Shown: positions 25,801-34,480, counted from the first letter of the stretch. The stretch: 64,000 nucleotides of DNA from Azorinus chamasolen (GCA_963576725.1 OY755236.1:66992379-67056378); one strand, 5' to 3'. Numbers and translations are program-made. The notes: generated by a model not told the origin, from the letters alone.

Positions 25801-28795
25801 TTCAATAACTTTAAAACTGAAGGAGGAGTTTGCGACACAAACTCACCATGTTACATGCCAAAATGAAAAAAAGAATACTCAAATTTCAGGGGGGAGATAA
25901 TTCTGCAATGGTCAGTGGTAAACACATAAAAATTGCATCTTGCACATCTACAATTCGTCGTTATTATGTGTACCATACATAAATTAAATAACTTTAAAAC
26001 TGAAGGAGAAGTTTGCGACACCAACTCTCCATATTTCATACAAAAATGACAAAAAAGCTCAAAGTTCAAGGGGAAATAATTCTGCAATGCCCAGCACTAA
26101 ACACGTGAAAATTGTGTCTTGCACATCTACCATTCATGGTTATTATGTATACCAAATAATAAACTGAATAACTTTCAGATTGAAGGAGGAGTTCGCGACA
26201 CCAACTACTCATGTTCCATATAAAAATTACAATAAACTCAAAATTACAGGGGGAGATAATTCTGCAATGGCCAGCGGAAAAAAAACATGAAAATTGCGCC
26301 TTGCACATCTACCATTCGAGGTTGTTATGTATACCAAAAACAAATAAAGTAACTTTAAAACTGAAAGTTGAGATCGCGACACCAACTACCCATGTTCAAA
26401 TGCGGACCGACCGCCGACCAACCGACTAACTGACCGACCGCCGGGCAGGGTGATTCCAGTACATGTATACCCCCTCAAACAAGTATGCGGGGGTATAATA
26501 ATGGCATCATGCATATTAAATAATTAGACGAATTTTATAATAGAACATGAATACAGCAGCATTTGGCCACGGACGAAACTGTAGAATCATATCAATAGTA
26601 TTCCATAAGCGAGCAGAGCAGACCCTGATTACACGACTCGTACAAGAGCCTCTTGATCTGGGTGTACTTTGTTAGCAAAGGCGTTAAAATACTCATACAT
26701 GTATATGGAGGAAATGCTTATACGACATTATACATGTTATAATATAATCATTACCTGTTAAATTGGTAATCGGAATTGAGACAATAGAATAGAATATGAC
26801 TAGTATAATGTCATGTTGTGAACGAAGCGATATTCAGCAGTAATTTTGATTTTATATTTTAACAATTTCAGAAGCATTGGGTTTGGATCACTGAGTGTAA
26901 TCGGCAGGATTGGAGCAATGATCGGGCCCCAGATTGTATTCTTGGTAGGCTGATAAGTAACATCTGGTCGATATACAGTAAATCCAATCCCAACCCAGTA
27001 TTTTAATAAAGAATAATGTAGGTTTTTAAGGCAGGCAACTGCGAATGTAGAGAGAAACTCATGCAGAAATTTCCCAAAGGAGCTGTCTGCATAACTTTGC
27101 CACCTGTCTTACAGACCGGTATTGATACTAGTCTGAAAGTCCAGTTTATATGGACTTTACGTTGACTTGTGTTCAGTATACAAACAACAAACTATTCCAT
27201 ATTGACATCAGTTGAAAGTTGTCAGGGTGGATGGTAGAGTAGGGTTCACGGCGTTACTGCACTGAATATGGCATATAGCGTCAATAAATGGTGTGGTGGT
27301 AAAGATAATGGAAAATATCAGGAAAATATCAAGTTGTATGGTTGAGAAGAGGTTTTGCGGCACTGAAATTATCATAAGACACTGAATAGACCATATAGCA
27401 CAAGTGAATGCTGTCGTGATGAGGATTAGGAAAGTTGTCACGATGGCTGGTTGAGTAGAGATTTGCGACACTGTGACACTAAATAGATGCTACGGCACTG
27501 TTCGACACTGGATATGTCAAATAGCGCCAATGAATGATATAGTGATGAGGATATAAAACTCGTCGTGAGGGATGTTTGAAAATAGTTTAACGACACTGCA
27601 ACACTGAATGTACCATATAGCGCCAGTGAGTGATGAGAATTAGGAAAGTTGTCACGATGGATAGTTGAGATGGCATTAACGACACTGCGACACTGAATAA
27701 GTTTTACGGCGTTGTGCAACACTGAATAGACCATATAGGGCCGACCAATGAATTATTATGACACTTGTCGTGATGGAGGTTTGAAAATGGTTTAACTGCA
27801 CTACAACAGACCATATAGCGCCATTGAATGGTGTGGTGATGTGGATTATAAGAGTTATCATAAGGGACAAGGGGTGGTTGAGTAGGGATTTGGGGCACTG
27901 AATAATTCATACTCGTATAGTGCGTATGATATTTGTCGCATTTTAGAGGATAGTTGGTTGAGCAGGAATTAAGGCTCTGCGACACTGGATAATTATATAG
28001 CGTCAATGAAAGATCTTTTCATCAGGATTATGAAAGTTGTTTGCACAGAGTAAATATATCAGAATAGAAGAAAAACACATTACAAGCAATAATGCAGATC
28101 TATAGATTGTGAAGTGCGCATGGTAAATTAACATGTGTGCATACCTCATTCAAGTCATTTAAGACTGCACATGTCCATACATGTTCTGTATAGACACATT
28201 AAGCACGAGATTATGGTCCATGCTTATAAAGCTTTTTAGCTGAGTCTGAGTTTGTTCTCAAGTTTTTGATTGGTCAGATTTGAGCCAAAGACTCAACTAA
28301 ACAATTTTATAAGCATGGATACATATCGAGTATACTGTAGTTAAACCTTTACTGCAGAATCTGTCTTAAGCGGCCATGCATTTATTGAACATAGGAGTCT
28401 TAAAACAGGGGTTAAATTAATTCAGGGCAAAAAGTAATTCAGAACGCTCCTATAGGAAATGGACCTTTTTGATGACCGCTTGAGACCGATTCTACTGTAG
28501 TATTCTGGAGAGAGAAAACACTGTATGGCGTGAAATGTGTACTTCGTAACAGAAACCTGTTTATTCATAGTATTGTTTTCTATATAAATTCATAAACACA
28601 TATTAAAGTATGTACTTGAAATAAATTATTAAAGATAAAATATGCATATTTCAGAGTACGAAGATTCCGGGACTTATGTTCTTGGCTTGCGGTGTGTTAT
28701 CTACCTTATGCATGATAGCGCTACTTGGTCTAACTGAAACGAAGAACGCCAAGCTGAATGACAAATTATCACAGACAAAGACAACCACGATGTAG
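16455..28795 (+). CDS. SLC22-family organic ion transporter (eight coding exons, 527 aa)
   Basis: Exons 16455-16835, 18372-18793, 20300-20530, 21214-21348, 22608-22690, 23318-23435, 26872-26944 and 28655-28795 join in one frame to 527 residues, close to the usual ~550 for this plasma-membrane major facilitator family. Seen: N-terminal GGCGRFQ, TM1, then a large loop with N-glycosylation sequons at N60, N79 and N96 and cysteines; STIVTE-FDLVCE-type junction (SIVTE/FDLVCEN); MFS motif GQISDLMGRK (157-166); IPESFRW (270-276), the SLC22 signature region; GRR at 392-394; ELYPTVIRSIGFG near 450-462; terminal LTETKNAKL. Known of the family: uptake or exchange of organic cations, anions, carnitine or zwitterions. 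The residue aligned by eye to the OCT1 TM11 aspartate is R469, as in OAT and OCTN members, so an anion or carnitine/zwitterion transporter is more likely than a classic cation transporter; substrate is otherwise unknown. Confidence 0.93.
17060..17800. repeat. Minisatellite in intron 1, ~40-45 bp unit, about 16 copies, ending in poly-G
   Basis: Units contain GGCAATATGTGAGAGGGCAC and AGTGGTTTACCGTCT with length variation. The array ends in a G run at 17785-17801. Open frames on both strands here are repeat artefacts. Confidence 0.85.
18105..18355. mobile_element. Fam-E and Fam-A mixture in intron 1
   Basis: A Fam-A end (TTAACCCTTTCCTACATATA, GCCTTTGCAAACAGAGTGCA, TTATTTCTTACGTGAATATT) lies within or joined to Fam-E parts: TTTTAAAACAGATGGTAGCT on the left and GCCTTTAGGAGCTTTT then GTGGTCATTAGAAAGGCTTT on the right. 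Confidence 0.5.
18372..18793 (+). CDS. SLC22 gene, coding exon 2 (residues 128-268)
   Basis: Acceptor TATCTCTTTCAG precedes FDLVCENAF. Encodes TM2 to about TM6 including GQISDLMGRK and SEFSLAQHRAWIIG. Two in-frame donors lie three bases apart: after 18790 (GTGGTA) and after 18793 (GTATGG); both leave phase 2 and rebuild a tryptophan with exon 3, giving VW or VWW before CIPESFRW. The second is the better donor match and is used here. Confidence 0.9.
18800..19320. other. Intron 2, no recognised repeat
   Basis: No supported feature in this part of the intron. Confidence 0.35.
19482..19895. mobile_element. Fam-D TTAA MITE containing a 42-bp minisatellite
   Basis: Left end TTAACTCTTATCCTGC and right end GCAATAAGAGTTTA are inverted repeats of the Fam-D type, and CACTTTGGATCCTGATGAGA with CTCGGCGTCTCAAC are Fam-D hairpin arms. 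Between them lie six copies (19531-19786) of TACGGTGCTATTTGGACTAC + CTCCGAATTGATCAAGCTTT + TA. A single diverged copy of this unit sits in the Fam-D copy at 22845-23115. Confidence 0.75.
20095..20275. mobile_element. Fam-A fragment at the end of intron 2
   Basis: TTTCTGATCAGGATCTACTC, TATTTGCTTATGCAACTATA and GATATTCATTAG correspond to the Fam-A right arm. It ends a few tens of bases before exon 3. Confidence 0.45.
20300..20530 (+). CDS. SLC22 gene, coding exon 3 (residues 268-345)
   Basis: Acceptor CCTTGTTTTAG ends at 20299. The exon completes W268 and reads CIPESFRWYLAHDKQEKAHK, the conserved cytoplasmic-loop entry of SLC22 proteins, then a charged loop (KEEEGRKYTVIDIF) and TM7. It ends in phase 2 at AACTG|GTAATG. 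Confidence 0.93.
20697..21000. mobile_element. Fam-A piece, then Fam-E left arm joined to a Fam-A-like tail
   Basis: 20697-20812 is a Fam-A right arm (AATAGCCGTCTGGTAAGGAT ... TACAGTTTGTGCCAAGG). At 20813 Fam-E starts (GTAAAACCTCTCTATAACGG) but stops at its central GAACGCTCCTACTG near 20926, after which ATATTCATACAG ... AAAGCAAAGGGTTAA resembles a Fam-A right end. Confidence 0.5.
21214..21348 (+). CDS. SLC22 gene, coding exon 4 (residues 345-390)
   Basis: Acceptor GTTTCGTTAATAG. Reads W-LGLGFASYGISFGIQALSG then SIYMNFFLFSIVGIP, matching the TM7-TM8 region of SLC22 proteins. Donor AACTG|GTAAGA, phase 2. Confidence 0.92.
21550..21812. other. Intron 4, no recognised repeat
   Basis: No supported feature; a short - strand open frame here is not coding. 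Confidence 0.35.
21814..21996. mobile_element. Fam-E MITE, full length, in intron 4
   Basis: Ends ACAGTAAAACCTCTCTATAA and TTATAGAGAGGTTTTACTGT are near-perfect inverted repeats; internal arms GTAGGTGGGTGCTTAAAGCA and TGCTTTAAGCAAACGCCTGC. Confidence 0.85.
22127..22319. mobile_element. Fam-E MITE, second subtype, in intron 4
   Basis: Ends ACAGTAGAACCTTTCTTAAG and CTTAAGACAGGTTCTACTGT, a diverged version of the Fam-E ends; arms AGGCAGGTTTTGCTTCATGC and TGCTTTAAGCTACCACCTGT. Confidence 0.8.
22608..22690 (+). CDS. SLC22 gene, coding exon 5 (residues 390-418)
   Basis: Acceptor CTCTTTTGAAG. The exon completes C390 and reads IGRRNTAILCYFVTALGGFV to TYI. Exon 6 requires this exon to end in phase 1; the only fitting boundary is TATATTG|GCAAGT at 22690/22691, i.e. 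a GC-AG intron. The nearby GT (GTATAT at 22695) gives the wrong phase. Confidence 0.85.
22845..23115. mobile_element. Fam-D MITE interrupted by a Fam-J palindrome, in intron 5
   Basis: Fam-D pieces (TTCCGATTCGAGCAAGCTTT, AGGTTGGACTCTAATGGGAC, CCAACCTGTTGCAAATGTGA) flank a ~100-bp palindrome at about 22925-23030 whose arms are ATTCTCAAGTATCTGA and its mirror around GATTTGTCAGATGC. A sister Fam-J copy is at 28220-28322. Confidence 0.6.
23318..23435 (+). CDS. SLC22 gene, coding exon 6 (residues 418-457)
   Basis: Acceptor ATAATTTTTGCAG. Reads TPYQGALINGFALLANIGTT, TAWGPIQTMTIELYPTVI and ends CG|GTAATA, phase 2, with R457 completed by exon 7. ELYPT-V-R is a strongly conserved SLC22 feature. Confidence 0.93.
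23640..24095. repeat. 39-bp minisatellite grown from a Fam-F arm, in intron 6
   Basis: About nine copies of GGTTTGGTGGAGAAATGTCT + ATCACAACACACAGCCTAG. The phrase is the right arm of Fam-F (CACAACATAGGGTTTGGTGG). The left flank still has CCACCTAACCCTATGTTGTA and ACCAGTCTTTAGAATCGT, the Fam-F left arm, so the array lies inside the element. Confidence 0.85.
24131..24345. mobile_element. Fam-C TTAA MITE in intron 6
   Basis: Contains CCTCTTTGAATAAATCTACC, GAAATCATTGTGATAAATAG, AGCATTTGCTCCTATGGATC and AATGGTTTCAAAATGTGAAT, ending ATAATGTGTTAA. Confidence 0.75.
24411..24565. mobile_element. Fam-E MITE, partial, in intron 6
   Basis: Left end ACAGTAAATCTTTCCTAACG; arms GGTGGTTGCTTAATGCAGGG and AAATTAAGCAACCATCTGTT; right arm AAATGTGGTCGCTTTATATA. 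Confidence 0.65.
24566..25195. other. Intron 6, no recognised repeat
   Basis: AT-rich intronic DNA without a supported feature. Confidence 0.35.
25198..25355. mobile_element. Fam-F element, internally shortened, in intron 6
   Basis: Starts GTCCAGATAAGATGCGTAAA, contains ATTTCTCCACCAAACTCCAT and AGTGTTTGGTGGAATGACGA, and ends TCTGTTGCTCTG. Confidence 0.7.
25430..26510 (+). mobile_element. Composite core-repeat element, ~181 bp units, in intron 6
   Basis: The phrase GGGGGAGATAATTCTGCAAT recurs near 25706, 25890, 26068 and 26250. Units also contain TTGTGTCTTGCACATCTACC and GCGACACCAACTCACCATGT. A GACCGACCGCCGACCAACCG microsatellite (26402-26445) follows, then GGGTGATTCCAGTAC and a terminal hairpin TATACCCCC ... 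GGGGGTATA. A single-unit copy with the same end is at 47255-47420. Confidence 0.75.
26511..26720. mobile_element. Fam-A MITE, partial, in intron 6
   Basis: AAACTGTAGAATCATATCAA, AAGCGAGCAGAGCAGACCCT and CTCTTGATCTGGGTGTACTT are Fam-A segments; ends are degraded. Confidence 0.6.
26872..26944 (+). CDS. SLC22 gene, coding exon 7 (residues 457-481)
   Basis: Acceptor TTTTAACAATTTCAG. Completes R457 and reads SIGFGSLSVIGRIGAMIGPQ then IVFL, the TM11 region. Donor TTCTTG|GTAGGC, phase 0. R469 lies where OCT1-3 carry an aspartate. Confidence 0.92.
26985..27135. mobile_element. Fam-E MITE, partial, in intron 7
   Basis: AAGGCAGGCAACTGCGAATG, CCAAAGGAGCTGTCTGCATA and TGCCACCTGTCTTACAGA are decayed Fam-E arms. 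Confidence 0.5.
27200..28045. repeat. Long minisatellite in intron 7, ~90 bp unit, about nine copies
   Basis: Recurring phrases are GTTGTCACGATGGATGGTTG, GCGACACTGCGACACTGAAT, AGACCATATAGCGCCAATGA and ATGGTGTGGTGATGAGGATT, in the same order with indels. Several - strand open frames are by-products. Confidence 0.8.
28220..28322. mobile_element. Fam-J palindromic element in intron 7
   Basis: CATGCTTATAAAGC ... AATTTTATAAGCATGG are the outer arms and TGAGTCTGAGTTTGTTCTCA/GAGCCAAAGACTCAAC the inner arms. Confidence 0.6.
28350..28502. mobile_element. Fam-E MITE, second subtype, in intron 7
   Basis: Left AATCTGTCTTAAGCGGCCAT, centre GAACGCTCCTATAGGAAATG, right GACCGATTCTACTGTAGTA. Confidence 0.65.
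28655..28795 (+). CDS. SLC22 gene, coding exon 8 and stop (residues 482-527)
   Basis: Acceptor ATATGCATATTTCAG. Reads STKIPGLMFLACGVLSTLCM (TM12), then IALLGLTETKNAKLNDKLSQ and a short threonine/lysine-rich end before TAG at 28793. LTETKNAKL matches the LPET-K-LP motif position after TM12. No canonical AATAAA is obvious in the next 150 bases. Confidence 0.92.
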   Translation, partial: STKIPGLMFLACGVLSTLCMIALLGLTETKNAKLNDKLSQTKTTTM

Positions 28796-28958
28796 ATGAA
28801 ATCTGATTGTGCTGAAAGCATGTTGTCATTGCACTGTTAGCAGAAACTTATACATAGGTTTTCAATCACAGTTTATGTATGCAAGATAATCTTACCATTA
28901 ATTTTGTACATGTAACATACAATTATTGTAGATCTACAAGGTTGTCCATGTTATATTC

Positions 28959-29166
28959 AGAATAACCTCTCTAAAGCGACTACTTAATGAAATAACAAAT
29001 GGTGTCATTAAAAGTATGGTTCCATTCTGCAGGACTAAAGTAGACTAGAAGCTCCTATATAGCTCCCAGTATTCTATATAACTTTCGTCCTGCATTAATT
29101 ACCACCTAACTTGTATACCCAGAGGTATGCATTCTGTTAGGTGGTCGCTTTACAGAGGGTTTACTT
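28959..29166. mobile_element. Fam-E MITE, full length
   Basis: Left CAGAATAACCTCTCTAAAGC, right GGTGGTCGCTTTACAGAGGG, with the centre AGAAGCTCCTATATAGCTCC. It starts about 165 bp after the SLC22 stop codon. Confidence 0.7.
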
Positions 29167-29219
29167 TAAGTAATCAACTTAAGTTAATATCAATGTATGT
29201 AAACAGGATATATCAAATG

Positions 29220-29469
29220 TTAACCCTTCGCTTGCTATTCACGTCAATATACCTACCTGTAAATAGTGAAGACCCAGACGAGACAGCTCCTGCAGGAGCT
29301 GTCTCATCAGGGTCTGCACTATTTACAATTTGATTGTGCAACCAGTGCACTCCACAGCAGTTATTGCACAGCGAAATTCTTGTACACAGTGAAGAAATAT
29401 GTAATTATACAACAAGGCATGGGTAAAGAAGGAGAATTTTTTTTTAATATTCAGCAAGCGAAGCGTTAA
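29220..29469 (+). mobile_element. Fam-B TTAA MITE, full length (250 bp)
   Basis: Bounded by TTAACCCTTCGCTTGCT and AGCAAGCGAAGCGTTAA. The hairpin CAGCTCCTGCAGGAGCTG is central to the left half. Copies at 50529-50778 and 33573-33822 are also exactly 250 bp. Confidence 0.88.
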
Positions 29470-29609
29470 AAACATTTTTGAAGAAATTTGGCCACGGTAC
29501 AAAATGCAGGGTTTCTACTAAAGTTTGCTTGTTAGATCTATCACTATTTAGTTATGAATTTCATTTTACAGCGTTATACATGTATTTTATCAAAATTAAA
29601 CACGTTCAC

Positions 29610-29740
29610 ATAAGGTTCAGATAAGATGCGTAAATTAAAAACAACAACTTCTTTATTTCTCCAATAAACCCCTATATGTCGTGACCAGTCTTTAGAATCG
29701 TCTGGAAGATGATTTTTGTATTTGAGCAAGTATTTTTACC
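29610..29740. mobile_element. Fam-F element, partial
   Basis: GGTTCAGATAAGATGCGTAA, TTTATTTCTCCAATAAACCC and GACCAGTCTTTAGAATCGTC are present; the right arm is largely lost. Confidence 0.65.
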
Positions 29741-29997
29741 TCTGCGTACAGGTGAATGTCATTACTAAACCTAGAAACATTTCTAGAACACTGGGACCTA
29801 AGAGTATATATGAATACTAGGAAGCATCTGTATTCAAATAAAACATACTCGCATAGTATTTCCTTTACAATCATTTTGAAGTTTAAGCATTTAATCCTTA
29901 CAACGCTGAATTTTCAAATGGACTATTCCAAAATTCAAACAGGTCAAGCTTATGGTAAATATTTAGGGATTTTTTAAAGAAAAGTGTAACACGACAA

Positions 29998-30064
29998 ACT
30001 GTGCAGACCCTGATGAGAGGGCTCCCCTAGGAGCCCTCTCATCTGGGTCTACACTGTTTATAAA
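29998..30064. mobile_element. Fam-L hairpin
   Basis: CTGTGCAGACCCTGATGAGA + GGGCTCCCCTAGGAGCCC + TCTCATCTGGGTCTACACTG, a 60-bp stem. The arms pair perfectly in their inner part except for one T-T mismatch (CCTGAT against ATCTGG). Confidence 0.7.
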
Positions 30065-30069
30065 GTACA

Positions 30070-30178
30070 TTAGTGACTCGTGACTAAGTGATTAGTGTCC
30101 CGCACTGTTATGCGACTAAGTGATTAGTGTCCCGCACTGTTATGTGACTAAGTGATTAGTGTCCCGCACTGTTAGGAT
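30070..30178. repeat. Minisatellite, 32-bp unit, three copies
   Basis: GTGACTAAGTGATTAGTGTC + CCGCACTGTTAT repeated three times. Confidence 0.85.
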
Positions 30179-30404
30179 TAACCCATATATACACTCTTAC
30201 GCCTTTGCTAACAGAGTATACCCTGGTCCTATAGTAGCCGTCTGATCAGGGTCTGCTCTGTTTGTTTATGGAATGATATAGGTCTGATTCTACAGTTTCT
30301 GCCATGGCCAAACTTATTGTGACTATTTGCAATTATAAAAAATAGCGAACTAGCATTAATGATGTCATTATTTCTTACATGAATATTCAAGGTGTAAACT
30401 GTTA
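30178..30404 (+). mobile_element. Fam-A TTAA MITE
   Basis: Starts ATTAACCCATATATACACTC, contains GCCGTCTGATCAGGGTCTGC, TACAGTTTCTGCCATGGCCA and GATGTCATTATTTCTTACAT, and ends near CTGTTAAG. The left half of the hairpin is shortened. Confidence 0.75.
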
Positions 30405-31361
30405 AGGGACTCTGTTGAATCGGTGCCCTGATGCATATCGGGATAACGCCATTCTGTACTCAGATTGCATTCTTTTAGAGAAAGTAGCAACTATAGACTT
30501 TTTGAATGATGGTAGAAAGGCTTGCGTTTAAAAGACGAAACATCGGAATGCTAAAAGCTTTCGAAAAATAGGCCGTCTGATCTGAGTCTACTCTGTTTGC
30601 AAAGACGTGAAAAGGTTTTTATAGGAGGGGAAGATTAAAAATGCTACATTGAGTGCTATTCCCTTTAAATTAGTGTCTTTTTTCGAATTGTTATTCTGCT
30701 GTAATAAGAGGTTGATGTGGGCTATTAATAATAATAACAATAATAATATACTTCTAATTACATTTTCCTCCAAATTGTGCAATGAAGTAATTTTTCAGAT
30801 TATCCCTAGATTCGCCTCTGTCTAAATTGTTCATTTTGTTGTTGAAATATCGTGATACGTCAATAAACATGGCCACAATGGGTGGCTCACCATCATTCCT
30901 GATTGTGTCCTGAATGTTCCTAATGTGTAACTCTGATGAATATGCAGTTTACAGAGTATCGATAACTTGGATCTTGTTAATATAAAAGTATTTTCAGAGA
31001 CAAGTACATAGAAATATACAGTTATATATGCGGTATGCTTCAAATTATTTTTTTCCAGTAGATATGTATTTTGGATGTCGAGGGTCGTTGCAAGAATTGT
31101 TTGGGCATTTGGTCTCTAGGGGTAATGTGTGAAGCATACAGTGCAAACCCTGAGCATATGGCCACAATGAGCCAACTGTTCTGTGTCTGCACCGTTTGCC
31201 TATGTCCTCGTATAGGATATCAATCATTAATGGTTAAATCAAAACCTATATGCCGATATGCGCCTTACCTCAACAACACTTTGGCATGCAAACAGTGACG
31301 ACACAGAAATGTTGCTGCGTCTGACATGCAGCGTCTGCTCGGGGTCTGCGTTGTTTTCAGT
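30405..31361. other. Unassigned intergenic DNA with a Fam-A scrap
   Basis: GGCCGTCTGATCTGAGTCTA at 30571 is the right arm of a Fam-A hairpin. The rest has no supported feature. Confidence 0.4.
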
Positions 31362-32255
31362 TGGATTTTATGGCGATATGGGCGCTGCTATGTGATTGTA
31401 TGGCGATATGGGCGCTGTTATGTGATTGTATGGCGATATGGGCGCTGCTATGTGATTGTATGGCGATATGGGCGCTGTTATGTGATTGTATGGCGATATG
31501 GGCGCTGCTATGTGATTGTATGGCGATATGGGCGCTGTTATGTGATTGTATGGCGATATGGGCGCTGCTATGTGATTGTATGGCGATATGGGCGCTGCTA
31601 TGTGATTGTATGGCGATATGGGCGCTGTTATGTGATTGTATGGCGATATGGGCGCTGCTATGTGATTTTATGGCGATATGGGCGCTGTTATGTGATTGTA
31701 TGGCGATATGGGCGCTGTTATGTGATTGTATGGCGATATGGGCGCTGCTATGTGATTGTATGGCGATATGGGCGCTGTTATGTGATTGTATGGCGATATG
31801 GGCGCTGCTATGTGATTGTATGGCGATATGGGCGCTAAATTATGTGATTGTATGGCGATATGGGCGCTGCTATGTGATTGTATGGCGATATGGGCGCTGT
31901 TATGTGATTGTATGGCGATATGGGCGCTGCTATGTGATTGTATGGCGATATGGGCGCTGTTATGTGATTGTATGGCGATATGGGCGCTGCTATGTGATTG
32001 TATGGCGATATGGGCGCTGAGCGTATATGTGCTTGTATGGCGATATGGGCGCTTAGAACTATGTGATTGTATGGCGATATGGGCGCTAAATTATGTGATT
32101 GTATGGCGATATGGGCGCTGCTATGTGACTGCATGGCGATATGGGCGCTGAGCTATGTGATTGCATGGCGATATGGACACTGAGCTATGTGATTGTATGA
32201 CGAAATGGGCGCTGCTTTGTGATTGTATGGCGATATGGGCGCTGAGCTATGTGTC
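31362..32255. repeat. 30-bp minisatellite, about 29 copies, with dimeric order
   Basis: The unit is TGGCGATATGGGCGCTGCTA + TGTGATTGTA. Units alternate between GCTGCTATG and GCTGTTATG variants over most of 31381-31830, so the effective repeat is often 60 bp. From 31831 rightward, units carry inserts after GGCGCT (AAATT, GAGCGTAT, TAGAAC) and point changes. Because 30 is a multiple of 3, all + frames stay open and give decapeptide repeats (MAIWALLCDC, WRYGRCYVIV); none is likely to be translated. Confidence 0.95.
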
Positions 32256-32374
32256 AAACAGTGTAGGATTATCACACAGTGTAGATCCTAACAAGTCGTT
32301 GAATTGTATTAAGCGACGAAAAGGGATTCGCTCAAGTTGCAAAACACAATTATGTATATGTCCGATCCTTCTGT

Positions 32375-32582
32375 TTAACCCTCATGGACAACACTTTGAA
32401 TAAATCTACTGAAAAGGGGCATTTACTATATAAAAGAGGAAAGTTTTAGAACTATACAGTTTTGAAACCAATGTGGTAAATAGAGCATTTGTTCCTATAG
32501 GGCGAATGCTCTAGTCATTCACAATGGTTTCAAAATATGAGTTTTACAGAAGCTTCAACATGCATCAGAGGGAATGGGTTAA
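32375..32582 (+). mobile_element. Fam-C TTAA MITE, full length
   Basis: TTAACCCTCATGGACAACAC to GAGGGAATGGGTTAA, with the hairpin AGCATTTGTTCCTATAGGGC and TTCACAATGGTTTCAAAATA. Confidence 0.82.
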
Positions 32583-33110
32583 ATAAGATACAGTGTGTGC
32601 GTAATCTTCTTGTGGTATGAACATAACTGAAATGTAAACATGATTAGAACGATACTAAAACTAGAAAATGTGAAAGTAATGTCAATAATCTTTAGAACAA
32701 TGTTCTGCCGGGGAATTTTACAAGATTTGACATCTGGTAATCATACGTCACTTTCTTCTGATAAAACCAGTGCTTCCTTAGATCACTGTGACGGTTACAT
32801 TATCATTTATGTATATGTGCTTGCAGCACACAGCACTTGTGTACTTTCTAATAAAATGAGCTAGAAAACAAATATCAGCATTGTAATTTCCTAATTAACG
32901 TAGATTGCATGATCCAATCACTGCAATCGCTTGTGTCTGATTCATCGTTGACCATTAACATACTACTGGTGAATTGGTAATTAACGCAGTTATCCCCATA
33001 TTATTTAAAGAAACCCGTCCAGATCTTACTTTGGAACCCATACATTTTCATGTTGAGGGTGGCACAAAACGAAACATTTGCTTTAATAAGTCACTCACAT
33101 TGGTGGGTTT
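32583..33110. other. Unassigned intergenic DNA
   Basis: A 74-codon open frame at 32640-32864 has no recognisable features. Nothing else supported. Confidence 0.4.
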
Positions 33111-33111
33111 A

Positions 33112-33185
33112 GCAAACTGCAATGCCTGATAAGAGGGTTCCTTCGGAAGCCCTTTGATCTTGGTCTTCACTGTTTGCATATGTTC
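33112..33185. mobile_element. Fam-L hairpin, diverged
   Basis: AATGCCTGATAAGAGGGTTC + CTTCGGAAGCCCTTTGATCT then TGGTCTTCACTGTTTGCA. Confidence 0.55.
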
Positions 33186-33572
33186 TTCCCAAGAGACACT
33201 GGGCACGAATGGGTTATAAAAATAAGTAAAATATATATTTAAACCAGTTTGGTGTATATAAATCATACATACAGTCAGACTTTTATAATGACATTGTAAA
33301 AATGGACTTTATAACCATAGCAGAAACTGGAGACTCATAAGTATTATTTTAAACTAAAACCCAGATCCTAATCAGTCAGATCCTACAATCTCGTAATATT
33401 ACATGTTTATATTGTACTTGTATATTTGAAAAAAGAAATATTTAGGAAACACCCTGTACATATGAGACGGAGTACACATTGCAAAATAAACTTCATAAAT
33501 AACCTACAGCGTCCAGTCAAAGCCCTGATTTAGCTTTTCTGGAACAAACATAGCACCATATCAGCGAATAAC
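33186..33572. other. Unassigned intergenic DNA
   Basis: No supported feature. Confidence 0.35.
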
Positions 33573-33822
33573 TTAACCCTTCTCTTGCTGGATTTTAAAA
33601 TACATCTCTCCTTCTTTACCCATGCCGATTTGTATATTTACATATATCTTCGCTGTCTACAAGTTTTTCGCTGTGAAATCACTGCTGTGGAGAGCACTGG
33701 TTGCACGATCAACTTGTAAATAGCGCAGACCCTGATGAGACAGCTCCTGTAGGAGCTGTCTCATATGGGTCTTCACTATTTACATGTAGGCATATTGACG
33801 TGAATAGCAAGCGAAGGGTTAA
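33573..33822 (-). mobile_element. Fam-B TTAA MITE, full length (250 bp)
   Basis: TTAACCCTTCTCTTGCT to AGCAAGCGAAGGGTTAA, inverted relative to the copies at 29220 and 50529; hairpin GACAGCTCCTGTAGGAGCTG. Confidence 0.88.
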
Positions 33823-33865
33823 AACAACCTCACCAGTATCTTCTACATGATCGGCTATATCTTCA

Positions 33866-34074
33866 TTAACCCGTTACCTCGTGGGTTGTTTTAGGCCCAA
33901 CCTCTTTGAATAAATCTACCGAAAAGGAGAAAAATAGAATTGTGTAAGTTTTAAAACCATTGTGATAAATAGAGCATTTGCTCCTATAGACCAAATGCTC
34001 TATTTATCACAATGGTTTCAAAGAGTGATTTTTACAGAGGCACCAAAAGGTGTAAATATGAGAGAATAGGTTAA
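33866..34074 (+). mobile_element. Fam-C TTAA MITE, full length
   Basis: TTAACCCGTTACCTCGTG to AGAGAATAGGTTAA; long hairpin AACCATTGTGATAAATAGAG and CTCTATTTATCACAATGGTT. Confidence 0.85.
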
Positions 34075-34480
34075 GTGCTCCTTATGTAACACGGTCTGGG
34101 AGAATTGTGCAAGTGCTATGATAACCGTGAATGGACTACGTTATATAAACAGTCAGTCAATAAATTCATGTTAATTGTTACTGTAAATTTAAATCACATG
34201 TTTGCAGAAGAAATAAGAGCCAGTCATACTATAGATATCGTTTAATTTCCAAAATAGTTGATACATACCTAGATATTTTAATAAGATTATATATTCATAT
34301 ACAAACATATATTGCTGTTTCATTTTCAAAAGAAAGAAAATGTTTTATGATTACTGAAATATACTACAGCATGCACTGGAATGCATGCATACACGTCTGT
34401 ACTGGAGATTGTTGCGGCTGGATCATGTCCGGACAGTCGTGAATTAAACACCATAGATACAAAACTCTCGGGTTTCTGTT
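34075..34480. other. Unassigned intergenic DNA
   Basis: No supported feature. Confidence 0.35.

Noticed and set aside
31326..32151. Long open frames of 100-219 codons with perfect decapeptide repeats
   Set aside because: They arise in several frames and on both strands because the DNA repeat is 30 bp; no promoter, splice context or composition bias supports translation.
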